This document shows, piece by piece, positions 41,321 to 49,869 of a DNA stretch of 64,000 nt. The notes beneath the pieces are model-generated. The model was not told where the DNA came from. It saw only the letters and a program-made list of their open reading frames with translations, and ran no database searches. Origin of the DNA: Rhizobacter sp. (GTDB taxonomy: Bacteria; Pseudomonadota; Gammaproteobacteria; Burkholderiales; Burkholderiaceae_C). Made by a program: the position numbers and the translations under genes. Location of the stretch: assembly GCA_019635355.1 (NCBI GenBank), contig JAHBZQ010000001.1, forward strand, positions 186,001-250,000. The letters are read 5' to 3'. Positions within the stretch are counted from its first letter, which is position 1. Every line of letters begins with the position of its first letter.

Positions 41321-42126
41321 ACGGCCGCGCCCTCGCTGTTGCGGCCAGTGCCGCACTCACGCTTGGCTTGGCCGGATGCGAGACCGTGCGCCCGTCGGTC
41401 GTGCCCTTGCGCACCCTCGAGCAGCCCGCGCCCTGCGGCCCGGTCGACACGCTGATCGTGATGCTGCCCGGCTCGTATTCCTTGCCCGAGGAGTTCCAGC
41501 GCGAAGGCTTCGTGCGCACCTTGCGCGCTCGGCAGGTGGCGGCCGATGTGCTGCTCGTCGATGCGCACCTGGGCTACTACCGCGACCGGACCATCATCGA
41601 GCGCCTCCATGCCGACGTGGTGCAGCCCGCGCGGGCGCGCGGTGTGCGCCAGATCTGGCTGGTCGGCATCTCGCTCGGGGCGGTGGGCGCGATGCTGTAT
41701 GCCGACGAGCACCCGCAGGCGCTCGATGGCGTGGTGCTGCTGGCGCCCTTCCTCGGCACGCGGCTCACCGCGCTCGAGATCGAGAACGCCGGCGGGCTCG
41801 CGCAATGGCCAGCGCCGGAGCGCCGCGCTGACGAGGAGCTGGACGTGCGGCTGTGGCGCTGGCTGAAAAAACAATCGGCCCCCGGTGCCGCGCCGCTGCG
41901 CATCGTGCAGGGGTATGGCGTCGACGACCGCTTCGCCTACAACAACCGGCTCTTCAGCCAGTCGCTGCCGCCAGCCCAGGTGTTCACCGCGCCCGGTGGG
42001 CACGACTGGCCGGCGTGGAACGACCTCTGGCACCGCATGGCGCAGACGCTGCCGTTGCCGCGAAGCCCCGCCTGCCAGGTGGCCGGGGCGCCAGATCCCG
42101 TCACGCCGGCTGCGCCACCGCCTTGA
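41317..42126 (+). CDS. Alpha/beta-hydrolase lipoprotein
   Basis: The 269-residue putative lipoprotein has a signal ending LGLAGC (Cys ~22). The body is an alpha/beta-hydrolase-like fold with VMLPGSYSLPEEF, VGISLGAVGAMLYA (nucleophile elbow G-I-S-L-G), the acid segment VQGYGVDDRFAYNN and a catalytic-His segment PGGHDWPAWNDLW. The substrate is unknown. It is coupled to the upstream esterase by a 4-base overlap and ends the plus-strand run that begins with TpsB. The 3' end overlaps the convergent methyltransferase gene by 26 bases. Confidence 0.85.
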   Translation: MNGRALAVAASAALTLGLAGCETVRPSVVPLRTLEQPAPCGPVDTLIVMLPGSYSLPEEFQREGFVRTLRARQVAADVLLVDAHLGYYRDRTIIERLHADVVQPARARGVRQIWLVGISLGAVGAMLYADEHPQALDGVVLLAPFLGTRLTALEIENAGGLAQWPAPERRADEELDVRLWRWLKKQSAPGAAPLRIVQGYGVDDRFAYNNRLFSQSLPPAQVFTAPGGHDWPAWNDLWHRMAQTLPLPRSPACQVAGAPDPVTPAAPPP

Positions 42127-42907
42127 AGAAGGTGTAGCAGAACACCCCGTCGGCCTGGGCGGTGCGGTGCAGGGCCTGCACCCCGGCGTCGAAGTCCGCG
42201 GGGGTCGACAGGCCCGCCGCGATGGCGTCGTCGCGCACGCCTTCGATCATGGCGGTGAAGGTCTTGCGGGTGAAGCCTTCGACCCACGCGGGCCGGCTCG
42301 CATCGGCATAGACGAAGCGTGGCGAGACCTGCACGTCTTGCCCGCCAGCCGCTTGAAGCAAGGGATAGAGCTTGCGACCGATGAGCGCGTTGCCACCGGC
42401 TCGCGCCTGCAGTTTCACCTGGCAGTCGATCGCATGGCGCGCGGCCGGGTGCTCCGGGTGGAACATCACCGAGCCGTGGTCGCCTTCGATGGCGGTCAGC
42501 GTGCCACCGGGTTTGATCAGGCGCAGCAGGGTGCGCAGGGTGTCGGTGGGGTCGGCCAGATGTTCGAGCACGAAGCACACGAACACGTGGTCGAACGAGC
42601 CGTCGGCGAAAGGCAGGGTGCGCAGGTCGGCCTGCTGGAACTCGACGTTGCGCAGCCCGGCATCGGCCGCGCGCCGGCTCGCCACGGCCAGAGAGGCGGC
42701 CGAGATGTCGATGCAGGTGAAGCGGGCTCCGGGGCTGCGAGTGGCGAGTTCGAGCGTCTGGGCGCCGGTGCCGCATCCGGCTTCAAGCACGGAGCAAGCT
42801 TCGGGGTAGTGGGTGTCGTGGTGCAGCAGGTCCGACAGCGTGCGGGCCTGGTCGTGCAGTCGTTCCTGTTCACGGTCGGCGTAGCCGTGGACGTAAGCGT
42901 GGTTCAT
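42101..42907 (-). CDS. Class I SAM-dependent methyltransferase
   Basis: The 268-residue methyltransferase has motif I VLEAGCGTGAQTLEL, acidic ribose loop FTCIDISAASLAVA, motif II FDHVFVCFVLEHLADP and motif III LIKPGGTLTAIEGDHG. A C-terminal alpha/beta cap follows. The substrate is unknown. ATG 42907 was chosen over TTG 42919. It lies 63 bases after the AraC-type regulator in the same direction, so the regulator may control it. It overlaps the convergent hydrolase gene by 26 bases. Confidence 0.87.
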   Translation of the reverse strand: MNHAYVHGYADREQERLHDQARTLSDLLHHDTHYPEACSVLEAGCGTGAQTLELATRSPGARFTCIDISAASLAVASRRAADAGLRNVEFQQADLRTLPFADGSFDHVFVCFVLEHLADPTDTLRTLLRLIKPGGTLTAIEGDHGSVMFHPEHPAARHAIDCQVKLQARAGGNALIGRKLYPLLQAAGGQDVQVSPRFVYADASRPAWVEGFTRKTFTAMIEGVRDDAIAAGLSTPADFDAGVQALHRTAQADGVFCYTFFKAVAQPA

Positions 42908-42970
42908 CTGAAGCGGCAAGAGGTGGCGAGGGCCGCAGTCTCGGCCGCTGGACCGCCGCGGTCTTGAACG

Positions 42971-43786
42971 CTATTGCAGCGAGGCGTGTTGCCAGGCGCC
43001 GGGCGTGAAGCCGAACTGCTGCACGAAGCTGCGCGTCATGTGGCTCTGGTCGGCGAAGCCGCAGGCGGCCGCGGCCTCGGCCAGCCCGATGCCCGACGCG
43101 ATGAGCGCCCGCGCGCGCAGCACCCGCTGCTGGCGCAGCCAGGCATGGGGCGGCATGCCGTAGGCGTCGGCGAAATGCCGTAGCACCTGGAAGCGGCTCA
43201 GGCCGGCGAGGGTGGCCAGCTCGGCGAGCGAGGGGGTGTGGGTCAGGTCGTCGGCCAGCTGATCGCGCACCTGGTGCAGGGCCGGCGAGGCCGCTGGGCG
43301 GCTGGCTGCGAGGCCCGCATGACGCGCCAGCAGCTGCCCGCAGATGGAGGCCCAGGCTTCGTCGAGGGCCAGCGCTTCCGCGTCCTGCGCCAGGGCGAAA
43401 AGGCGGCGCAGGGCGTGACGCAGCCGTGGGTCGTCGAACACCGGCTGCGTGAGGGCGAGGGCGGTGCTGGCGGTGTCGCCCGGCGCCAGCGTGCTGGCCT
43501 GCAGCGCGGCGGCGTCCATGTAGACCATGCGCCAGCGACGGGCCGGCGCGCCGTGCGGGCGGCCGTCGTGTACTTCGCCGGGGTTGGTGCTGATGAGGTC
43601 GCCTGCGTAGGCCTGCACCGCACCACGGCCGCTGGCCGAATGGTGGGCGCCGTCATCGATCAGGCCGATGCCGTAGGTGTCATGCCAGTGGCGCGGGAAG
43701 TGGCGCGCGCTTGCGATGTGGGTGAAGTGCACGCCGGGCCACGGGGCCGCCATCACGTCGCAGCGATGGAGTTCGGCCGCGCCCAC
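42971..43786 (-). CDS. AraC family transcriptional regulator
   Basis: The 271-residue regulator has an N-terminal cupin-like AraC ligand-binding domain (FPRHWHDTYGIGLIDDGAHH, GDLISTNPGEVHDG). The C-terminal double helix-turn-helix covers LAELATLAGLSRFQVLRHF and GLAEAAAACGFADQSHMTRSF. It starts at GTG 43786 behind a good AAGGGGA site at 8 bases. The ligand is unknown. Neighbours are the methyltransferase downstream and ccmI 11 bases upstream in the same direction, so read-through from the ccm operon is possible. Confidence 0.92.
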   Translation of the reverse strand: MGAAELHRCDVMAAPWPGVHFTHIASARHFPRHWHDTYGIGLIDDGAHHSASGRGAVQAYAGDLISTNPGEVHDGRPHGAPARRWRMVYMDAAALQASTLAPGDTASTALALTQPVFDDPRLRHALRRLFALAQDAEALALDEAWASICGQLLARHAGLAASRPAASPALHQVRDQLADDLTHTPSLAELATLAGLSRFQVLRHFADAYGMPPHAWLRQQRVLRARALIASGIGLAEAAAACGFADQSHMTRSFVQQFGFTPGAWQHASLQ

Positions 43787-43797
43787 GAGCGTTCCCC

Positions 43798-45042
43798 TTA
43801 CGGCCGCACCTGGTCGATCACGACCTCGACCTTGTCGGCCCCGGGCTTGACCGTGGCGCTCGCGCCGGTGAGGTCGCCCGATTGCGGCGTGGCGTTGCCG
43901 CTGCGCGAGACACGCGCTTCGATGCGCACTTCGCTCGCGCCGGAGATCTTGGCCTCGGGGCTCATGGCCATGCTGTCGTCGAGCTTGAAGCTGAAGGGCA
44001 GGGCCGACACCTGGATGCGCTGCACGGCCAGCGGCAGGCGCGAGCCTTGCGGGTTGCGCGCGAAGATGAAGACGGTGTCGCCCGGCTGGACCTTGGCGGC
44101 CAATGCGGGCGCGAGGCTCACGCGCCCGCTGACGCTCGCCCCGGCGGCGGCGGTCGTGGGGCTGGGGGCCGGCGGTGTGGTGGCCGACGGGGCCGCGGGT
44201 GTCTTGGCCCCGGCACCGCCGACGCCCGCCAGGTGCTCGCGCGTCTTCGCGATGGCATCGGTGAGCCAGCGTGCGTCTTCGGAATCGGGCGGCACCACAC
44301 GCTGAATCTGCTGCCAGCGGGCGATGGCCTGCGCGTAGTCGCCGCGGTTGTAGGCGGCCGTGGCGGCCAGCGAGAGCGCCATCGGGTTCTCCGGCTCGAC
44401 CTTGAGCGCCTGGTTGACGAGCGCCATCGGCTTGCCTTCGAGGTTGCCCATCGCGCGCGACGCCAGCACGTCGGCGTATTCGGCCAGCAGCGTGGCGTTT
44501 TCCTGCAGGGCCGGGCCGATGCGTTCGAACGCCGCTTCGGCTTCGGGCAGGCGGCCCATGGCGCGGTAGCTGCGGGCGAGCACGACGAAGCCGCGCGGGT
44601 CGGGGTTCTTCTCCATGCGGGCGGCCAGGTCGGCCACCATCTTCTCGACGTTCTGCTGCGTGGGGGCGGCGCGTGCGAGCGGGTCGAGCGCGGCGGGCGT
44701 GCCGAGCCAGGCGTACAGCCCGGCTGCGGCCAGCGGCAGCGTGACGGCGAGCAGCAGCGCGGTGTGCTTCATACCCCCGGCAGCCGTGGTGGGCGCATCG
44801 GTGGCCGACACGTCATCGAGCAGGCGGCGCTGCAGTTCGGCGCGGGCCTGGGCGTGGTCTTCCGTGCTGAGCGTGCCGGCCGCGAGGTCGCGGTCGAGCT
44901 CGGCCAGCTGGTCGCGGTAGATGCCCGCGTTGATGTCGCTCGTGCTGCCCGCCGCGGGCTTGGGCTTGCGGTTCCACGGGCGCAGCAGTACCACCAGGGT
45001 GACCGCGACCAGAATGGCTGCGGCCAGGACGAATCCGCCCAT
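43798..45042 (-). CDS. ccmI: Cytochrome c biogenesis protein CcmI
   Basis: The 414-residue inner-membrane protein has an N-terminal membrane helix (LAAAILVAVTLVVLLRPW), a cytoplasmic loop with an LDRDLAAGTLSTEDHAQARAEL-type segment, a second helix near residue 100, then periplasmic TPRs (YRAMGRLPEAEAAFERIGPA, AATAAYNRGDYAQAIARWQ). The C-terminal CcmI beta-domain follows an Ala/Pro linker (VSGRVSLAPALAAKVQPGD). CcmI delivers apocytochrome c to CcmFH. Start and preceding ccmH stop overlap (TGATG). Confidence 0.93.
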   Translation of the reverse strand: MGGFVLAAAILVAVTLVVLLRPWNRKPKPAAGSTSDINAGIYRDQLAELDRDLAAGTLSTEDHAQARAELQRRLLDDVSATDAPTTAAGGMKHTALLLAVTLPLAAAGLYAWLGTPAALDPLARAAPTQQNVEKMVADLAARMEKNPDPRGFVVLARSYRAMGRLPEAEAAFERIGPALQENATLLAEYADVLASRAMGNLEGKPMALVNQALKVEPENPMALSLAATAAYNRGDYAQAIARWQQIQRVVPPDSEDARWLTDAIAKTREHLAGVGGAGAKTPAAPSATTPPAPSPTTAAAGASVSGRVSLAPALAAKVQPGDTVFIFARNPQGSRLPLAVQRIQVSALPFSFKLDDSMAMSPEAKISGASEVRIEARVSRSGNATPQSGDLTGASATVKPGADKVEVVIDQVRP

Positions 45043-45530
45043 CAGGAGTCTCCCTTAAGCGAGGCCTGCGCCTCGCGCTTGTCATTCAGCAGAGCTTCCG
45101 CTCTTCGTTGTTCTTCGGGTGTGAGGGCTGCCTCGGCGGGCTTGCGGCGGCGCAGGAAGGCGATGAGGGCGATCACCCCACCCACCATCAGCACGAAAGG
45201 CCCACCCCACAGCAGCCAGGTGGTCGGCTTGACGGGCGGGCGGTAGAGCACGAAATCGCCGTAGCGGTTGACGAGGAAATCGCGGATCTCCTGGTCGGTC
45301 TGCCCCTGCTTGATCATCGTGCGGATCTCGCGCTTGAGGTCGAGCGCCAGGTCGGCGCGCGAGCCGGCGAGCGATTCGTTCTGGCAGACCAGGCAGCGCA
45401 GCTCTTCGCTGATGTGCACGAGGCGGGCCTCGACAGCCGGGTCTTCGGCGAGCGGGGCGGCGTCCTTGGCGGGCGCAGCCGCGGCCATGAGCGCCAGCGA
45501 CAGCGCCAGGAACACGTGCTTGGCGCTCAT
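45042..45530 (-). CDS. ccmH: Cytochrome c biogenesis protein CcmH (thioreductase)
   Basis: The 162-residue protein has a signal peptide, the conserved RCLVCQNESLAGS block whose CXXC reduces apocytochrome haem-binding cysteines, a long helical segment LALDLKREIRTMIKQG and NRYGDFVLYRPPVK, followed by a membrane helix and a cytoplasmic tail. It works with CcmF and CcmI in haem ligation. It overlaps ccmG by 4 bases (ATGA). Confidence 0.96.
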   Translation of the reverse strand: MSAKHVFLALSLALMAAAAPAKDAAPLAEDPAVEARLVHISEELRCLVCQNESLAGSRADLALDLKREIRTMIKQGQTDQEIRDFLVNRYGDFVLYRPPVKPTTWLLWGGPFVLMVGGVIALIAFLRRRKPAEAALTPEEQRRAEALLNDKREAQASLKGDS

Positions 45531-46054
45531 TTCTGCAGCTCCGCGATGAGCGGCAGGATCTTCTTGTCGAGCACCTCGGGCGTCACCGGGCCGATCTGCT
45601 TGAAGCGGATCACGCCGGCCTTGTCGATCACGTAGGTCTCGGGCACGCCATAGACGCCGTAGTCGATGCCCACGCGGCCGTCGGCGTCGACGGCCGAGAG
45701 GTCGTAGGGGTCGCCGTGGCGGGCCAGCCAGTTGAGGGCTTCGGGGCGCTGGTCTTTGTAGTCGAGGCCGACGATGGGGGCGACCTTGCGCTTGGCGAGG
45801 TCGACCAGCACCGGGTGCTCGACGCGGCACGACACGCACCACGAGGCCCACACGTTGAGCAGCCACACCTTGCCGGCCATGTCTTTCGGGCTGAAGCTGC
45901 CTTCCTTCTGAAGCTGGGGCAGGGTGAAGGCCGGTGCGGGCTTGCCGACGAGCGGCGAGGGCACTTCGCGCGGGTCGCGGTTCAGGCCGATGGCGAGAAA
46001 GACCGCCAGCACGATGAAGAGCACTAGCGGGATCAGCAGGTAGCGCTTCTTCAT
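45527..46054 (-). CDS. ccmG: Thiol:disulfide interchange protein CcmG/DsbE
   Basis: The 175-residue membrane-anchored periplasmic thioredoxin has one N-terminal helix (LIPLVLFIVLAVFLAIGL) and the active site WASWCVSCRVEHP, with CVSC in place of the more common CPTC. The cis-proline segment is GVYGVPETYVID. It supplies reductant to CcmH or apocytochrome. It overlaps ccmF and ccmH by 4 bases each. The frame extends upstream inside ccmF, but ATG 46054 gives the family start. Confidence 0.96.
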   Translation of the reverse strand: MKKRYLLIPLVLFIVLAVFLAIGLNRDPREVPSPLVGKPAPAFTLPQLQKEGSFSPKDMAGKVWLLNVWASWCVSCRVEHPVLVDLAKRKVAPIVGLDYKDQRPEALNWLARHGDPYDLSAVDADGRVGIDYGVYGVPETYVIDKAGVIRFKQIGPVTPEVLDKKILPLIAELQK

Positions 46055-47997
46055 GCCGGGGCTCCCTGCACCGCCACCGCACTCTTCTGCTTCAGGCGGT
46101 AGCGCCGGTCGGCCGCGGCGATGCCGCCACCGAGCGCCATCAGCAGGCAGCCGCTCCAGATCCACATGACGAAGGGTTTGTAGTAGACGCGCACGCTCCA
46201 CACGCGGCCTTCGGTGTCGAGCGCCTCACCGAGCGAGACGTAGAGGTCGCGGGTGAAGCCGGTGTCGATGGCGGTCTCGGTCATCGGCATCTGCGACGAG
46301 AAGTAGTTGCGCTTCTCGGGGTGCAGGTGGCGCAGCTCGACCTTGTCCTTGATCAGCGCCACGTCGCCACGGGCGGCGGTGTAGTTGGGGCCTTCCACCT
46401 GGCGCACGCCATCGAGGCGGAAGGTGTAGCCGCCCATCTCGACGGTGTCACCCACCGCCATGCGCACGTCTTTCTCGACCTCGTAGCCCTTGACCATGGT
46501 CACGCCGACCACGAAGACCGCCATGCCGATGTGCGCGATGTGCATGCCCCAGTAAGAGCGCGGCGGCCAGCCGGAGCGCAGGCGTTCGCGGATCTGGAAG
46601 GCGCTGCTGGCGAAGATCCACACCGCCAGCAGCAGGCCGAGCGCGACCAGCGGGCTCCAGTGATCGCCCACCAGGAAGGGCAGGCCGACGCCGGCCACCA
46701 CGGCGATCACCGCGGCCAGGCGCAGGCGCCGTGCCATGTCGCGCGCATCGGCGTGCTTCCAGCGGGCGAGCGGCCCGACGGCCAGCAGGAAGAGCAGCGG
46801 CAGCATGATCGGCACGAAGACCGAGTTGAAGTAGGGCGGGCCGACCGAGAGTTTGCCCATGCCGAGCGCGTCGATCAGCAGCGGGTAGAGCGTGCCCAGC
46901 AGCACCGAGCCGCAGGCCACGGCCAGCAGCACGTTGTTGACCAGCAGCAGCGTCTCGCGCGAGAAGAGGGCGAAGGCGCCACCCATGCTCACCTTGGCGG
47001 CGCGCCAGGCAAAGAGCGTGAGCGAGCCGCCGATCACCACCACCAGGAAGGCGAGGATGAAGATGCCGCGGCGCGGGTCGGTGGCGAAGGCGTGCACCGA
47101 GGTCAAGACGCCCGAGCGCACGAGGAAGGTGCCCAGCAGCGAGAGCGAGAAGGCCGCGATGGCGAGCAGCACCGTCCAGTTCTTGAAGCTGCCGCGCTTT
47201 TCGGTCACGGCGAGCGAGTGGATCAGCGCGGTGCCGATGAGCCAGGGCATGAAGGAGGCGTTTTCCACCGGGTCCCAGAACCACCAGCCGCCCCAGCCCA
47301 GCTCGTAGTAGGCCCAGTACGAGCCGAGCGCGATGCCGAGGGTGAGGAAGACCCAGGCGACGTTGGTCCAGGGGCGCGACCAGCGGGCCCAGGCGGCGTC
47401 GAGCCGGCCGGCCAGCAGCGCCGCGATGGCGAACGCGAAGGCGACCGAGAAGCCCACGTAGCCCATGTAGAGCATCGGTGGGTGGACGACGAGGCCCGGG
47501 TCCTGCAGCAGCGGGTTGAGGTCGGCGCCGTCTTGTGCGCCGGGGAGCTGGCGGTCGAACGGGTTGGAGGTCAGCAGCATGAAGAGCAGGAAGCCCACCG
47601 CCACCAGGCCCAGCACGCCCAGCACCCGCGCCACCATCGCCTGCGGCAGCTGGCGCGACAAGAGGCTCACCGCGCACGACCATCCGGTCAGCATCAGCAG
47701 CCACAGCAGCAGCGAGCCTTCGTGGCCGCCCCACACCGCCGCGGCGCGGTAGGCGGTGGGCAGCTTGGAGTTGGAGTGCTGCGCCACGTACTGCACCGAG
47801 AAGTCGTTGGCGATGAAGGCGTGCATCAGGCAGCCGAAGGCGAAGGCCACCAGCAGGAACTGCGTCTGTGCGGCCGGCCGGGCGAGGGCCATCCAGCCGA
47901 CGTGGCCACGCTGCGCGCCGACGATCGGCAGCACGCCTTGCACGAGCGCCACCAGCAGCGCAAGGATGAGGGCCAGGTGGCCGAGTTCTGGGGTCAT
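46051..47997 (-). CDS. ccmF: Haem lyase CcmF
   Basis: This 648-residue polytopic inner-membrane protein attaches haem to apocytochrome c. It has roughly 14-15 transmembrane helices and the WWD haem-handling motif in GWGGWWFWDPVENASFMPWL. Further hallmarks are AAAVWGGHEGSLLLW near the N-terminus and a periplasmic C-terminal domain before the last helix. It is full length. It is followed by ccmG, ccmH and ccmI with overlaps, and lies 32 bases behind ccmE. Confidence 0.97.
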   Translation of the reverse strand: MTPELGHLALILALLVALVQGVLPIVGAQRGHVGWMALARPAAQTQFLLVAFAFGCLMHAFIANDFSVQYVAQHSNSKLPTAYRAAAVWGGHEGSLLLWLLMLTGWSCAVSLLSRQLPQAMVARVLGVLGLVAVGFLLFMLLTSNPFDRQLPGAQDGADLNPLLQDPGLVVHPPMLYMGYVGFSVAFAFAIAALLAGRLDAAWARWSRPWTNVAWVFLTLGIALGSYWAYYELGWGGWWFWDPVENASFMPWLIGTALIHSLAVTEKRGSFKNWTVLLAIAAFSLSLLGTFLVRSGVLTSVHAFATDPRRGIFILAFLVVVIGGSLTLFAWRAAKVSMGGAFALFSRETLLLVNNVLLAVACGSVLLGTLYPLLIDALGMGKLSVGPPYFNSVFVPIMLPLLFLLAVGPLARWKHADARDMARRLRLAAVIAVVAGVGLPFLVGDHWSPLVALGLLLAVWIFASSAFQIRERLRSGWPPRSYWGMHIAHIGMAVFVVGVTMVKGYEVEKDVRMAVGDTVEMGGYTFRLDGVRQVEGPNYTAARGDVALIKDKVELRHLHPEKRNYFSSQMPMTETAIDTGFTRDLYVSLGEALDTEGRVWSVRVYYKPFVMWIWSGCLLMALGGGIAAADRRYRLKQKSAVAVQGAPA

Positions 47998-48029
47998 GGG
48001 CGTTGTCTCGCTTCTTGTGTGGCCGGCCG

Positions 48030-48473
48030 TTATTTCTTGTTGACGGTCTTCGCGGCCTTGTGCGCCTCGTCGACCGCGTGCTGGGCCTCGGGCGGCATGT
48101 AGTTCTCGTCGTGCTTGGCCAGCACCTCGGTGGCATGGAACTCGCCGTCGGGGTTGAACTTGCCTTGCACCACGGCGCCTTTGCCTTCCTTGAAGAGGTC
48201 AGGAAGGATGCCGGTGTAGGTGACACGCACGTCTTTCGCGGTGTCGGTCACGACGAAGTGCACCGTCATCTGGTCACGCTTGACGCTGCCCTCGCGCACC
48301 ATGCCGCCCACGCGGAAGGCCCGGTTCTTCGGCGCTTCGCCGGCGGCCACCTGGGTCGGTGTGAAGAAGAAGGCGACGTTGCTCTGGAGGGCGTTGAGCA
48401 CGAGCGCGGTGGCAATGCCCAGGCCGGCGAGTGCGCCCACGATGATCGCGATGCGCTTGTGTCGAGGTTTCAT
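48030..48473 (-). CDS. ccmE: Periplasmic haem chaperone CcmE
   Basis: The 147-residue membrane-anchored OB-fold protein carries haem covalently on a histidine: LAKHDENYMPPE matches the HXXXY haem-binding site. One N-terminal helix (IAIIVGALAGLGIATALVL) precedes RVGGMVREGSVKR and the beta-barrel. It delivers haem from CcmABCD to CcmF. It is the first gene of this minus-strand ccm operon; ccmABCD are not upstream of it and must be elsewhere. Its upstream region is shared divergently with apbE. Confidence 0.95.
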   Translation of the reverse strand: MKPRHKRIAIIVGALAGLGIATALVLNALQSNVAFFFTPTQVAAGEAPKNRAFRVGGMVREGSVKRDQMTVHFVVTDTAKDVRVTYTGILPDLFKEGKGAVVQGKFNPDGEFHATEVLAKHDENYMPPEAQHAVDEAHKAAKTVNKK

Positions 48474-48809
48474 GTGAGCAGAGGCTCGCGTTGAGGTTGA
48501 AGCCGGCCGTTGAAGCCAGTGGCCAGGGGCGGATTATCCGCGCAGCCTGAGTGCCGCTTCCGTTGCGCCAAGTTCCGTTCTTGTAGCAAGTGCGCATACA
48601 CCAAAGGTCACCCCGTATCTTCTGCGACCGTATGTAAGCCTGCTCACGTTTGCCAACTATTGACGTTATTTTTTCGCTTCTGAGGGTCGATGATCCGGCC
48701 GACGACAAAGAGGGCTTCGATTGTGCGTGTCGCAACCAGAAGCCTGAGACAACACCACGGAGAGCGTCTTGATCCTCATCAGCAATCGTTCGGAGCGACT
48801 GGAATAGCC
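48474..48809. other. Divergent intergenic region between ccmE and apbE (336 bases)
   Basis: No convincing gene is present. The region is less GC-rich than its surroundings around 48640-48680 (ACTATTGACGTTATTTTTTC), which suggests promoters, but no clean -35/-10 pair with 16-18 spacing could be fixed on either strand. It contains one FNR-like dyad near apbE (48769-48782). It controls both the cytochrome maturation operon and the long redox/envelope cluster, so shared redox regulation is plausible. Confidence 0.5.
48769..48782 (+). promoter_or_regulatory. FNR/CRP-like half-perfect dyad upstream of apbE
   Basis: TTGATCCTCATCAG matches the FNR consensus TTGAT-N4-ATCAA in nine of ten defined positions. 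It ends 27 bases before ATG 48810. Activation from -41.5 would place the transcript start close to that ATG, compatible only with a downstream start (ATG 48906) or with repression. One occurrence alone can be chance. Confidence 0.4.
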
Positions 48810-49826
48810 ATGCTGTTCGGTTTCTCCAAGCCCCGTGTCCAGAGCGACACCCCAGCCGCGGCTCCGAGCCGCGCGTGGGGCCGTTCGCAGGCGCAGGGCG
48901 AGTGGATGAGCCGTGAGGAAGCCATCATGGGCACCGCGGTGCGCGTGGAGCTGTGGGCCCCCGAGCGCCAGCAGGGCGAGGCGGCACTCGACGCCGTGAT
49001 GGCCGAGATGCACCGCATCGACCGCACCATGAGCCCGCACAAGCCGGACTCCGAACTCTCCGTCATCAACCGCGAAGCCGCACGCCACGCCGTGCCGCTG
49101 AGTGCCGAGATGGCTCGGCTGGTGTCGCGGGCGATCGACTTCTCGAAGCTGTCCGACGGCGCGTTCGACATCACCTACGCCGGCGTCGGCCAGCTGTATG
49201 ACTACCGCGCCGGCATCAAGCCGAGCGACGAGGCCGTGGCCGCGGCAAAGCCGACCGTCGGCTGGCGCCACCTCATCCTCGACCGCGAGCAGCGCACCCT
49301 GCGCTTTGCCCGCGACGGTGTGCGCATCGACCTCGGCGGCTTCGCCAAGGGCCATGCGGTCGACAACAGCGTGGCCATCCTGCGCCGCATGGGCATCGCC
49401 AACGCGTCGGTGGCAGCCGGTGGCGACAGTTATGTGATGGGCGACCGCGGTGGCCGCCCCTGGAGCATCGGCATCCGCGACCCGCAACGCGACAGCGGCG
49501 TGGTGGCGGTGCTGCCGCTCGAAGACACGTCGATCTCGACCTCGGGTGACTACGAGCGCTTCTTCATCGAAGACGGCGTGCGCCATCACCACCTGCTCGA
49601 CCCCCGCACCGGCCGTTCGCCGCGCGCTCTGCGCAGCGTGACGATCCTCGCGGCCGATGGGTTGACCAGCGAGGCACTGTCGAAGTGCCTCTTCGTGATG
49701 GGTTTGGAAGCTGGCATGCGGCTCGTCGAGTCGCAGCCGGGTGTGGATGCGGTGGTGGTCGACGCGCAAGGGGCGTTGCACTACTCGTCCGGGTTGCTGG
49801 ATGGCGCGGCTGCGCCGTCGCAGTGA
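48810..49826 (+). CDS. apbE: FAD:protein FMN transferase (ApbE family)
   Basis: This 338-residue enzyme attaches FMN from FAD to Thr or Ser of target proteins. Hallmarks: MGTAVRVEL, LSVINREAARHAVPLS, the FAD-binding FDITYAGVGQLYDYRAG and IDLGGFAKGHAVDNSVAIL, GGDSYVMG, and the metal/phosphate site HHLLDPRTGRSPRALRSVT. No signal peptide or lipobox is seen with ATG 48810; ATG 48906 is an alternative start. Most homologues are periplasmic. No FMN-binding partner domain is recognised in the window. It precedes the haem lipoprotein gene by about 40 bases. Confidence 0.93.
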   Translation: MLFGFSKPRVQSDTPAAAPSRAWGRSQAQGEWMSREEAIMGTAVRVELWAPERQQGEAALDAVMAEMHRIDRTMSPHKPDSELSVINREAARHAVPLSAEMARLVSRAIDFSKLSDGAFDITYAGVGQLYDYRAGIKPSDEAVAAAKPTVGWRHLILDREQRTLRFARDGVRIDLGGFAKGHAVDNSVAILRRMGIANASVAAGGDSYVMGDRGGRPWSIGIRDPQRDSGVVAVLPLEDTSISTSGDYERFFIEDGVRHHHLLDPRTGRSPRALRSVTILAADGLTSEALSKCLFVMGLEAGMRLVESQPGVDAVVVDAQGALHYSSGLLDGAAAPSQ

Positions 49827-49869
49827 CCGGCAGGTGTTGAAGACGAATCGGACTCAATAGGAGGTGAAT

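Noticed and set aside
42971..45042. AraC regulator as part of cytochrome maturation
   Set aside because: It directly follows ccmI, but has its own ribosome site and no known link to haem. Adjacency alone is insufficient.
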